A DNA stretch of 64,000 nucleotides from positions 62,001 to 126,000 of the forward strand of contig NZ_CP042266.1 of the NCBI RefSeq assembly GCF_007856155.1, in the 5' to 3' direction. Within the stretch, counting starts at the first letter, position 1. Each line of letters begins with the position of its first letter. The position numbers and the translations under genes are program-made. The DNA comes from Streptomyces qinzhouensis. Its GTDB lineage: Bacteria > Actinomycetota > Actinomycetes > Streptomycetales > Streptomycetaceae. Under the pieces are notes generated by a model. It did not search any database. It worked only from the letters and a program-made list of their open reading frames with translations, and was not told where the DNA came from. Shown in pieces: positions 52,882 to 60,008 of the stretch.

Positions 52882-53721
52882 ATGACGACAAACGAGCACA
52901 CGACACTGGTTCTCGGCGGTACCGGCCGGGTCGGCCGCCGCGTGGTGAAGGGCCTGACCGCCCGGGGCGTGAACGTCCGGGTCGGCTCCCGTACCGGCAC
53001 GCCCCCGTTCGACTGGGAGGACCCCTCGACCTGGGCCGGCGCTTTCGTCGGCGTCCGGTCGGCGTATCTGATGTACTACCCCGAGGTCGAGTGGCCCGGT
53101 GCGGGCGACGCGATCGGCGCGGTGGCCAAGCTGGCCGTCGACGCGGGCGTTCGGCGGCTGGTTCTGCTCTCCGCCCGTAACCAGGAAGAGGCGGTGCGGT
53201 GCGAGGAGGCCGTGACCGGTCTCCCGGTCGAGTGGACCATCGTCGCCCCGGCGTCGTTCAACCAGAACTTCGACGAGGGGGTGTTCCTCGAGCCGCTGCG
53301 CCAGGGTGTGCTGGCGCTGCCGGCCGGCAACAACTCCGACCCGTTCGTCGACGCCGACGACATCGCGGACGTCGCGGTGGCGGCTTTGACCGAGGACGGG
53401 CATGTGGGTGAGCGGTACGAGCTGACGGGCCCTCGGCTGTGGACGTTCGCCGAAGGCGTCGAGGAGATCGCCCGGGCGACGGGCCGTTCCCTGCGCTACG
53501 AGCCGATCACCCGGGACCAGTTCGCCGCCGCCATCGTCGAGGACGGTGCCCCGCGTGATTTCGCCGAGCCGCTGGCCACGCTCATCTCCGAGTTCTTCGA
53601 CGGCCGCAACAGTTCGCTGGCGGACGGGGTGGAGCGGGCGCTGAAGCGCAAGCCCCGGGACTTCGCGGACTGGGTGGCCGAGATCGCCCCCACCGGGGTG
53701 TGGGACGCCGCCGGCGAGTGA
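52882..53721 (+). CDS. NmrA-like NAD(P)-binding protein
   Basis: This 279-residue Rossmann-fold protein of the atypical SDR/NmrA group has V-L-G-G-T-G-R-V-G-R-R-V near residue 10, V-R-V-G-S-R near 32, L-L-S-A-R-N near 95 in place of the classical tyrosine-lysine pair, and A-P-A-S-F-N-Q-N-F near 128. It is divergent from the AraC gene. Such proteins are either NAD(P)-sensing regulators or quinone/flavin-linked reductases. The missing Y-x-x-x-K suggests it is not a standard dehydrogenase. Confidence 0.88.
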   Translation: MTTNEHTTLVLGGTGRVGRRVVKGLTARGVNVRVGSRTGTPPFDWEDPSTWAGAFVGVRSAYLMYYPEVEWPGAGDAIGAVAKLAVDAGVRRLVLLSARNQEEAVRCEEAVTGLPVEWTIVAPASFNQNFDEGVFLEPLRQGVLALPAGNNSDPFVDADDIADVAVAALTEDGHVGERYELTGPRLWTFAEGVEEIARATGRSLRYEPITRDQFAAAIVEDGAPRDFAEPLATLISEFFDGRNSSLADGVERALKRKPRDFADWVAEIAPTGVWDAAGE

Positions 53722-53784
53722 TCCCGGTGACGCCACGGGCCGCAAGACGGGCGGCGGGGGCGGGCTTTGCGCTGATGTTGCGGG

Positions 53785-53807
53785 ATCCCCCGCACGATGC
53801 GGGGGAT
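53785..53807 (+). promoter_or_regulatory. Hairpin over the start codon of the adenylation enzyme
   Basis: ATCCCCCGCA (53785-53794) is perfectly complementary to TGCGGGGGAT (53798-53807) with only three bases between. The first ATG (53797) sits in the loop and the second ATG (53806) in the 3' arm. In mRNA this would bury both possible starts and the GGGGG next to them, so it may limit or regulate translation of the operon's first gene. Confidence 0.5.
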
Positions 53808-55356
53808 GAAACTCACCCAGCTCTGGACCTCGTTCGCCCGGCAGGCCGATGCCCGCCCCGGCGCCACGGCTCTCGTGGCGGGCAGCCGGCACGTCTCCTA
53901 CGGCGAGCTCGCCGGCCTGGTGGCCGACGCGTCGGTGCGCCTTGACCGGCTCGACACCGCCGGCGGCGAACCGGTCGGCGTACCCGCCACCAAGACGCCC
54001 GAGACGATCGCCCTGGTGCTGGCCCTCCTGCGGGCGGGCCTGCCGGTGGTGCTCCCCTCGGCCACGCTGCCCGGCGCCACCCTGCAACGCCTCCTGGCCC
54101 GGGCCGGGTGCCGTCACCTCGTCCCCGCCGACGATGCCGGCCCCGCCCGGGCCGGCGCCGTACCCGCCCCGGCCCCGGCCCCGGCTCCGGCTCCGGCTCC
54201 GGCCGCGCCGCATGCCCCCGGCTCCGTCGCCTTCGTCCTGACCACCTCCGGGTCGACGGGCGTGCCGAAACTGGTGCCGCTCACCGCGGGCGCCGTCGAG
54301 CGCTTCGCCGACTGGGCGGCGGCACGGTTCGAGCTGGGACCCGGGGCTGCGGTCCTCAACTACGCCCCGCTCAACTTCGATCTCTGCTTCCTCGACGTCT
54401 GGGCCACCCTCCACCACGGCGGCCGGGTCGTCCTGGTCGATCCGGCCGCCGCCACCGACGGGCGCCGGCTGCTCGATACGATCGACGACAACGCCGTCAC
54501 CGTCGTGCAGGCCGTGCCGATGGCCCACCAGCTGCTGGCCGACGCCGCGGACGGTACGGGCCGCCGGCTCACCTCGGTCCGCCACACCCTGTTCACCGGC
54601 GACCATATGCCCGCCCGCTGCCTGGCCCGGCTGCCCGAGGTGCTCCCCCACAGCCGCCTCTACAACCTCTACGGCTGCACCGAGACCAACGACAGCTTCC
54701 TGTACGAGGTGGACCCGGGCGCGCTGCCGGGCGGGCCGGTCCCGCTCGGCACCCCGCTGCCCGGTGTCGAGGCGGTCGTCCTCGGTGAGGACGGCGGTGT
54801 GGTCACCGGGCCCGGACGGGGCGAGCTGATCGTGGCCACACCGTTCCAGTCGGCCGGCTACCTCGGCGCCGACCCGGCGGCGGACGGCCCGTTCACCGGC
54901 GCTCCCGCCGGTCTCCCGGCCGGGTCCCCGGGCCGCTTCTACCGCACCGGCGACATCGTGCGCCGCGACCAGGACGGTGTCCTCCACCTCGAGGGGCGCA
55001 ACGACTTCCAGGTCAAAGTCCGCGGGACCCGGGTGAACACCGCGGCCGTCGAACAGGTGCTCCTCGACCACGACGATGTCACCGAGGCCGCGGTCCTCGC
55101 CGTCCCCGACCCCGTCGCCGGTCATCTGCTGCACGCGGTGGTGCGGCGGGGGCCGGGAGCCGTCACGGGAACCCTCGGCCTGCGCCGCCACTGCGCCCTG
55201 TATCTGCCCACGGCGGCCATCCCCGCCGTCTTCCGCCTGTCCGAGGCCCCCTTGCCCCGAACGTCCACCGGCAAGGTCGACCGCCAGAGCCTCGGCGAAA
55301 CCCTCAGGTCCCCTCGCCCCGAGGCGAGGGCTGTCAGAAAGGAACCGGCACGATGA
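53797..55356 (+). CDS. Discrete adenylation enzyme (RedM/PltF-like, possibly proline-specific)
   Basis: Activates an amino acid as its adenylate and loads the carrier protein encoded next. The 519-residue enzyme has A3 T-T-S-G-S-T-G-V-P-K near residue 155, A4 L-N-F-D-L-C-F-L-D, A5 N-L-Y-G-C-T-E-T-N-D-S-F, A7 Y-R-T-G-D and the catalytic lysine T-G-K-V-D-R. Read by eye, the first specificity positions are Asp-Leu-Leu, as in stand-alone proline enzymes of pyrrole biosynthesis; later positions are less clear, so proline is a hypothesis. A Pro/Ala repeat lies near residue 130. Starts at 53797 and 53806 are both within a hairpin. The carrier gene overlaps its stop by four bases. Confidence 0.88.
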   Translation: MRGMKLTQLWTSFARQADARPGATALVAGSRHVSYGELAGLVADASVRLDRLDTAGGEPVGVPATKTPETIALVLALLRAGLPVVLPSATLPGATLQRLLARAGCRHLVPADDAGPARAGAVPAPAPAPAPAPAPAAPHAPGSVAFVLTTSGSTGVPKLVPLTAGAVERFADWAAARFELGPGAAVLNYAPLNFDLCFLDVWATLHHGGRVVLVDPAAATDGRRLLDTIDDNAVTVVQAVPMAHQLLADAADGTGRRLTSVRHTLFTGDHMPARCLARLPEVLPHSRLYNLYGCTETNDSFLYEVDPGALPGGPVPLGTPLPGVEAVVLGEDGGVVTGPGRGELIVATPFQSAGYLGADPAADGPFTGAPAGLPAGSPGRFYRTGDIVRRDQDGVLHLEGRNDFQVKVRGTRVNTAAVEQVLLDHDDVTEAAVLAVPDPVAGHLLHAVVRRGPGAVTGTLGLRRHCALYLPTAAIPAVFRLSEAPLPRTSTGKVDRQSLGETLRSPRPEARAVRKEPAR

Positions 55357-55649
55357 ACACCGAAACGATGAACACCGAAACGTTGAACCACGAGACCCTC
55401 ATCAAGAACTTCCTGATCGAGGAGTTCCTGCCCGATGTGGCCGCCTCCGAGCTCGCGGACGACTACGACCTGCTCACCAACGGGGTCGTCGACAGTCTCG
55501 GGCTGCTCAAGCTCATCGCCTGGGTCGAAACCGAGTTCGGTGTCACCGTCGACGACGCGGCCCTGGACCCGGACAACTTCCGCACCGTCCGGGCCATCGA
55601 CGGCTTCGTAGCACGGGCGTCGGCCCCGGCCGCGGTCACGGCGAGCTGA
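55353..55649 (+). CDS. Discrete peptidyl carrier protein (RedO/PltL-like)
   Basis: A 98-residue carrier protein with the phosphopantetheine serine in G-V-V-D-S-L-G-L-L-K-L-I near residue 48. The opening M-N-T-E-T-M-N-T-E-T-L-N is a repeated hexamer tail, so the true start may be a later methionine. The ATG overlaps the stop of the adenylation gene (ATGA). The fold, with a long helix starting L-I-K-N-F-L-I-E-E-F, resembles the carriers on which prolyl groups are oxidised to pyrrole-2-carboxyl. It would tether the substrate for the dehydrogenase at 58132-59301. Confidence 0.9.
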   Translation: MNTETMNTETLNHETLIKNFLIEEFLPDVAASELADDYDLLTNGVVDSLGLLKLIAWVETEFGVTVDDAALDPDNFRTVRAIDGFVARASAPAAVTAS

Positions 55650-55652
55650 CCC

Positions 55653-56765
55653 GTGCACGACGCATCCGCCGCCCTGCGGGCCGGCCGGCCGGTCTCCACC
55701 GCGACGTGGTCGTCGTTCTGGGACGAACTGAGCGCCGGCACCCTGGCCCCCGGCGAGCCGGCATCGCTGATGGGGGCGCTCGACCCCGGCACGGTCGCCC
55801 CCGCAACGTTCACCAGCCTGGTGCGGTCGCTGCGCGAGCGCCGCACCGGGCCGGTGCCCCCCTTTCCCGGGGCGGTCAACGTGGTGGGCACCGGCGGCGG
55901 CATACCGACGTTCAACATCTCCACCGCCGCCGCCTTCACCGCCGCCGCGCTCGGCACACGTATCGTGAAAACCGGATCACGGGCCCACTCCAGCCGGTAC
56001 GGCTCGATCGACCTGCTGGACCGGCTCGGAATCACGCTCACCAAGTCCTACGGCGAGACCGCGGCGGCGCTGGACCGGCACCGCATCGCCTTCGCCGGCT
56101 ACTTCGTGTATCCGGTCGAGCTGACCGTGCTGGCCCGGCGCATCCTGCCGCTGCCGATGCGGACCTTCGGCCGGGTCCTCAACCTGCTGGGCCCCTTCCT
56201 CCCGGTGCTGCCGGGAACCCGTCAGCTCACGGGCCTGCCGGGCCCGGCGCTCCTGCCCCTGGCCCGCTGCCTGGCGGCGGCGGTGGAGGACCGTGAAGTG
56301 TGGCTGTCCACCAACGACATCGGGGCCGACGAACTCGTCGGCTTCGCGGACAACACCCTCCACCGCGCTGCCGGCGCCCCGCCGATCCGGCTGGGCCCCC
56401 GCGTGCTGGGCCTGGCCGCCGGGACCCCGCGGGACCTGGCACCGGTGACCGACCCGGCCCGGGTCGTCGAGCACTTCCTGAGCGTCGTGTCCGGGCGGGC
56501 CGGTGAGGTCGCCACCCAGACCGTCGCCCTCAACGCCGCCGCCCTGGTGATCGCCGCCGGGCAGCGGACCCCGTGGCGCTCGGCCGTGGCCTCGGCGGTG
56601 GCGGCGATGCGGGACGGCGCGGTACGCGACCTGGTCCACGCCGCGGGAACCACCACCACCACCGGCACCAGCACCAGCACCAGCGTCACCACCGGCATCA
56701 CCGCCGGGACTGCCGCCGGGACGGTCGGGACGGTCGGCGCCGGTGAGCGGGAGGGAGTTCGATGA
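55653..56765 (+). CDS. trpD: Anthranilate phosphoribosyltransferase-like protein (TrpD paralogue)
   Basis: The 370-residue protein follows TrpD through its length. It has G-T-G-G-G-I-P-T-F-N-I-S-T near residue 78 (PRPP loop; normally G-T-G-G-D), K-T-G-S-R-A-H-S-S near 106 (normally K-H-G-N-R-A-V-S-S), G-S-I-D-L-L-D-R-L-G, L-L-G-P-F-L near 185 and G-A-D-E-L-V-G (metal-binding D-E) near 227. The K-H-G-N change removes residues that contact anthranilate, so a different acceptor or changed activity is likely. The last 45 residues are a Thr/Gly repeat absent from TrpD. The GTG at 55653 follows the carrier gene by 3 bases; the stop overlaps the TrpA-like gene. TrpE is absent. Confidence 0.85.
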   Translation: MHDASAALRAGRPVSTATWSSFWDELSAGTLAPGEPASLMGALDPGTVAPATFTSLVRSLRERRTGPVPPFPGAVNVVGTGGGIPTFNISTAAAFTAAALGTRIVKTGSRAHSSRYGSIDLLDRLGITLTKSYGETAAALDRHRIAFAGYFVYPVELTVLARRILPLPMRTFGRVLNLLGPFLPVLPGTRQLTGLPGPALLPLARCLAAAVEDREVWLSTNDIGADELVGFADNTLHRAAGAPPIRLGPRVLGLAAGTPRDLAPVTDPARVVEHFLSVVSGRAGEVATQTVALNAAALVIAAGQRTPWRSAVASAVAAMRDGAVRDLVHAAGTTTTTGTSTSTSVTTGITAGTAAGTVGTVGAGEREGVR

Positions 56766-57568
56766 GCGGCTTCTTCCCCCGCCCGCCGGGCCTGGCCGTG
56801 TTCCTCAACGCCGGTGACCCGCCGTTCGACGTACTCGACGACATCGCCGACATGCTCGACGAACAGGAGGTCGACGTCCTGGAGCTGGGGGTGCCGTTCC
56901 CCGACTCCATCAGCGACGGGCCGGTGATCCGCCGCTCCGCCGACCGGGCCCTGGCGGCCGGAACCGGACTGGAGGACACCCTCGCCTTCGCCGCCCGCTC
57001 CCGCGGCCGGCACCGCCGGCTGCGGGTGGTCGTCCTGGCCGACTGGGCCCACACCGTACGCCCCCGTTCGACGGCACAGGTCGTCACGGCCGTCGCCGGA
57101 TCCGGGGCGGCCGGGATCCTCCTGCACGGCGCACCGCCCCGGGTCCGCCCGGAGTTCTACGACCTGGCCGGCGCCGCCGGGCTGCCCGTCGTCACCACCT
57201 GCTACGCGTCCTCGCCTCCCGCGGCCGTGGCCGAGGCAGGGGCCCACGCCTCGGCCTATGTGTATCTGGTGGCGCACTACGGCCGCAGCGGCGCCGGCCC
57301 GGCACCCGACCCGGCGGCTCTCCGGGCCCCCGTCCATGCCCTGCGGGCCCTGACCGGTGTACCGGTCGCCGCCGGTTTCGGGGTACGCACGGCGGCCGAT
57401 GTGGAGCGGGTGCACGCGGCCGGTGCGGATGCCGCCGTGATCGGCAGCGCCGTCGTCGCCCGGGCCGAGGCGTCCATGGCAAGCGGCGGTGACATCACCG
57501 CCGACCTCGCCGACCTGGTCACCGCCCTGCGCCCGCCGCGGCCTGTGCCCGTGGCGCGGCCCCGGTAA
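56762..57568 (+). CDS. trpA: Tryptophan synthase alpha-like protein (TrpA paralogue, no TrpB)
   Basis: This 268-residue TIM-barrel protein keeps both catalytic acids of TrpA: Glu in E-L-G-V-P-F-P-D near residue 43 and Asp in S-D-G-P-V-I near 54. G-F-G-V-R-T-A-A-D-V and V-I-G-S-A-V-V near the end bind the phosphate. The loop Y-G-R-S-G-A differs from the usual S-G-V-T-G-A. TrpA cleaves indole-3-glycerol phosphate to indole and glyceraldehyde phosphate, normally inside a complex with TrpB. With no trpB here it may act alone, like plant indole-releasing homologues, or on an analogue. The ATGA overlap with the TrpD-like gene shows coupling. 177 bases of repeat-rich DNA follow. Confidence 0.88.
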   Translation: MSGFFPRPPGLAVFLNAGDPPFDVLDDIADMLDEQEVDVLELGVPFPDSISDGPVIRRSADRALAAGTGLEDTLAFAARSRGRHRRLRVVVLADWAHTVRPRSTAQVVTAVAGSGAAGILLHGAPPRVRPEFYDLAGAAGLPVVTTCYASSPPAAVAEAGAHASAYVYLVAHYGRSGAGPAPDPAALRAPVHALRALTGVPVAAGFGVRTAADVERVHAAGADAAVIGSAVVARAEASMASGGDITADLADLVTALRPPRPVPVARPR

Positions 57569-57636
57569 CCGCCCCCCGGGGGCCCGGTCACCCCACCGGA
57601 CCCCACCACACTCCACCCCCGGCACTGGGGCCCCCC

Positions 57637-57662
57637 GCTGGGCCCCACTGCTGGGCCCCACT
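57637..57662. repeat. Two tandem 13-bp repeats upstream of the cupin gene
   Basis: GCTGGGCCCCACT occurs twice in tandem at 57637-57662 within a GC-rich, palindrome-prone stretch (about 57625-57690) in the only real gap of this operon. It may be an internal terminator or processing site; GAGAGGAGCG just before 57746 is the ribosome site of the next gene. Confidence 0.5.
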
Positions 57663-57745
57663 GCGGGGCCTCACCGCTGGGCCCTGCCACTCCCCCGGTC
57701 CCTTGGGACCGCATTTTTCCCCACCATCCCGAGAGGAGCGATCAC

Positions 57746-58120
57746 ATGATCGTGCGAAGCCTGGACAGCGTCACCACCGTCGACTGGGGCAACGGCCTCA
57801 GCCGCCGCTTCCTGCTGGAGGCCGACGGCCTCGGCTACTCGGTCACCGACACCACGGTGCGGGCCGGTACGAAGTCGCTCCTGGAGTACCGCCGCCATCT
57901 GGAGGCCTGCTACTGCATCGAGGGCTCCGGCGAGGTCGTCGCCCTGGACGGTACGACGCACCGCATCACCCCGGGCACGCTCTACGCCCTCGACCAGCAC
58001 GACGCCCACTACCTGATCGCCGACCCGGATACCGATCTGCGTCTGGTGTGCGTGTTCTCGCCCGCGCTGCGGGGCAACGAGCGGCACAGCCTCGACGCCG
58101 CCCACTGCTCCGCCTACTGA
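57746..58120 (+). CDS. ectC: Ectoine synthase-like cupin (EctC paralogue)
   Basis: This 124-residue protein is very like ectoine synthase: M-I-V-R-S-L-D at the start, S-R-R-F-L-L-E-A-D-G-L-G-Y-S near residue 20, D-T-T-V-R-A-G, H-L-E-A-C-Y-C-I-E-G-S-G-E-V near 50 (metal-binding Glu/Tyr region), P-G-T-L-Y-A-L-D-Q-H-D-A-H-Y near 75 and C-V-F-S-P-A-L. EctC closes a ring by dehydrating N-acetyl-diaminobutyrate; it can also cyclise glutamine to a pyrroline carboxylate. No ectA, ectB or ectD is present, so osmolyte synthesis is unlikely. A cyclodehydration in the operon's own pathway is more plausible. Confidence 0.88.
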   Translation: MIVRSLDSVTTVDWGNGLSRRFLLEADGLGYSVTDTTVRAGTKSLLEYRRHLEACYCIEGSGEVVALDGTTHRITPGTLYALDQHDAHYLIADPDTDLRLVCVFSPALRGNERHSLDAAHCSAY

Positions 58121-58131
58121 GGGCCACGGCC

Positions 58132-59301
58132 ATGCGTACCTGGACCGAGGAACAGCTCGCACTGCGCGACGGCATGGAGCAGTGGTGCCGCGATCTGGAC
58201 ACCACCGCCGGCGCGCCCGACACCCCCGACGCCCCTGGCGCCCCTGGCACCGATGAACAGGGGTTTCCGCACCACGCGTGGAAGCTGGTCCGCTCGTCGG
58301 GCATCACGGGCCTGCCGTTCGATCCCGCCCGGGGCGGGGCGGGTGCCTCTCTGCTCACCACCATGTTCGTCCTGGAGGCTCTGGGCCGGGGGTGCCGCGA
58401 CGGGGGGTTGAGTTTCTCCGTCGCCACCACCCTGTGCAGCACCGGGGTCCCGCTCGAGCACTTCGGGACCGAGGAGCTGAAAGACCGGTATCTGACCCGG
58501 ATGTGCTCGGGCGATCTGATCGGCGCCCACGCCATCAGTGAGCCCGACACCGGGTCGGACGCCCTGAGCATGCGTACCGGTGCGGTCCGCGACGGCGACA
58601 CTTATGTCCTCAACGGCAGCAAGAGCTTCGTCACCAACGGGCCGATCGCCGATGTGGTCGTCGTCTACGCCCGTACCCGGCCCGCCGGGGGGCCGCTCGG
58701 GATCACCGCCTTCCTGGTCGACACCGACACCCCCGGCTTCTCGTCCGGCCGCCCGGTCAAGAAGATGGGTCTTTCGTCCTCGCCCATGAGCGAGTTGTAC
58801 TTCGACGACTGCCGAGTGCCCGCCGACCGGGTCATCGGCGGGATCGGGCGGGGCTATCTGCTCCTGGAACACGTCATGAAATGGGAGATCCTCTGCTCCT
58901 TCATCATCAACGTCGGGGAGATGCAGCACCGGTTCGAACGCTGCCTGGAATACGCCCGCACCCGCACCCAGTTCGGCCGGCCGATCGGCTCGTACCAGGC
59001 GATCTCCCACAAGCTGGTCGACATGCGGATCCGTCTGGACACCGCCCGCCGCTGGCTCTACGACACCGGTGAGCGCCTGGCCGCCGGTGAGGACGTCACC
59101 ATGGACGTGGCCATCGGCAAGCTGCTGACCAGTGAGGCGAATGTGGCCTCGGGGCTGGCGGCGATCCAGATCTTCGGCGGCAACGGCTACATGTCGGAGT
59201 ACGGCCTGGACCGCGAGCTGGCCAACGCGGTGGGCAGCACCCTCTACTCGGGCACGACGGAGATCCAGTACAACCGGATCTCCTCGCTGCTGGGGTTGTG
59301 A
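58132..59301 (+). CDS. Acyl-CoA-dehydrogenase-like flavoprotein (RedW/PltE-like, probable carrier-bound prolyl oxidase)
   Basis: This 389-residue flavoprotein has the acyl-CoA dehydrogenase layout: A-I-S-E-P-D-T-G-S-D near residue 135 (FAD-binding), a middle sheet with L-N-G-S-K-S-F-V-T-N-G, and a C-terminal helical domain with R-T-Q-F-G-R-P, Q-I-F-G-G-N-G-Y near 350 and S-G-T-T-E-I-Q at the end. Together with a discrete adenylation enzyme and carrier it matches the trio that oxidises prolyl-carrier to pyrrole-2-carboxyl-carrier. An Ala/Pro/Asp-rich insert near residue 25 is unusual. The stop overlaps the GTG of the TrpF-like gene. Confidence 0.88.
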   Translation: MRTWTEEQLALRDGMEQWCRDLDTTAGAPDTPDAPGAPGTDEQGFPHHAWKLVRSSGITGLPFDPARGGAGASLLTTMFVLEALGRGCRDGGLSFSVATTLCSTGVPLEHFGTEELKDRYLTRMCSGDLIGAHAISEPDTGSDALSMRTGAVRDGDTYVLNGSKSFVTNGPIADVVVVYARTRPAGGPLGITAFLVDTDTPGFSSGRPVKKMGLSSSPMSELYFDDCRVPADRVIGGIGRGYLLLEHVMKWEILCSFIINVGEMQHRFERCLEYARTRTQFGRPIGSYQAISHKLVDMRIRLDTARRWLYDTGERLAAGEDVTMDVAIGKLLTSEANVASGLAAIQIFGGNGYMSEYGLDRELANAVGSTLYSGTTEIQYNRISSLLGL

Positions 59302-60008
59302 CCGTGCTGCTCAAGGTGTGCGGCGCCACCAGCCGCCGGGACATCGCCCTGCTGGGGGCCGCGGGAGCCGACCTGATCGGCCTGTGGCACGGGATACCCG
59401 GCGGGCCGGCCGATCTGACCACCGGCCGGCTCACCGCACTCGCCACGGCATGCCGCACTCCGGGGCCGGCCGCGGCCCGGCCGGCCCCGGAGCCGGTGCT
59501 GGTCACCTTCCTCCACCATCCGGCCGCCGTGCTGGATGCCGCCCGCACCGCCGGCGTGCGGTGGCTGCAGCTCCACGGCTACCAGCCGCCGGCCGTGGTC
59601 GCGGCACTCAAACGGGGCTGGCCCGAGGTCACCGTCGTCAAAGTCCTCCATGTCACCGGTGACACCTGTGCCGAGCGACCGCTGCTGGCCTCCTACGAGC
59701 GGGCGGGCACCGATGTGTTCCTGTTCGACGCCACGAGCGCCGAGGGGCGGATCGGGAGCACCGGGGTGTCCCTGGATCCCGGGGTGGTGCTGGATCTGGC
59801 CGAGGCGACGACGCGGCCGTTCCTCCTGGCCGGGGGGATCTCGGCCGCCGGCCGCCCCGCCTACGAGGAGGTGGCCGCCCATCCGCGTTTCTCCGGTGTC
59901 GACGTCGACACGGCGGCACGGGACGCGGCGGGCGGGTTCTGCGCCGGCCGGGTCGCCGCGATCCGCCGCACGTGGCGTGCCGTGCCCGAGGTGGAGGAGG
60001 TCGCCTGA
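59298..60008 (+). CDS. trpF: Phosphoribosylanthranilate isomerase-like protein (TrpF paralogue)
   Basis: The 236-residue TIM-barrel protein has the TrpF general base cysteine in L-K-V-C-G-A-T near residue 8, the W-L-Q-L-H-G-Y strand near 92, the catalytic aspartate in F-L-F-D-A-T near 142 and L-A-G-G-I-S near 175. The usual V-D-V-S-S-G-V-E phosphate loop reads V-D-V-D-T-A-A-R, so phosphate or ring binding is altered. TrpF performs the Amadori rearrangement of N-(phosphoribosyl)anthranilate. GTGA overlap with the preceding gene and TGATG overlap with the next place it firmly in the operon. Confidence 0.87.
   Translation: MTVLLKVCGATSRRDIALLGAAGADLIGLWHGIPGGPADLTTGRLTALATACRTPGPAAARPAPEPVLVTFLHHPAAVLDAARTAGVRWLQLHGYQPPAVVAALKRGWPEVTVVKVLHVTGDTCAERPLLASYERAGTDVFLFDATSAEGRIGSTGVSLDPGVVLDLAEATTRPFLLAGGISAAGRPAYEEVAAHPRFSGVDVDTAARDAAGGFCAGRVAAIRRTWRAVPEVEEVA

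Noticed and set aside
57746-58120. Part of an ectoine osmolyte operon
   Set aside because: No ectA, ectB or ectD flank it; it is embedded in an unrelated operon.
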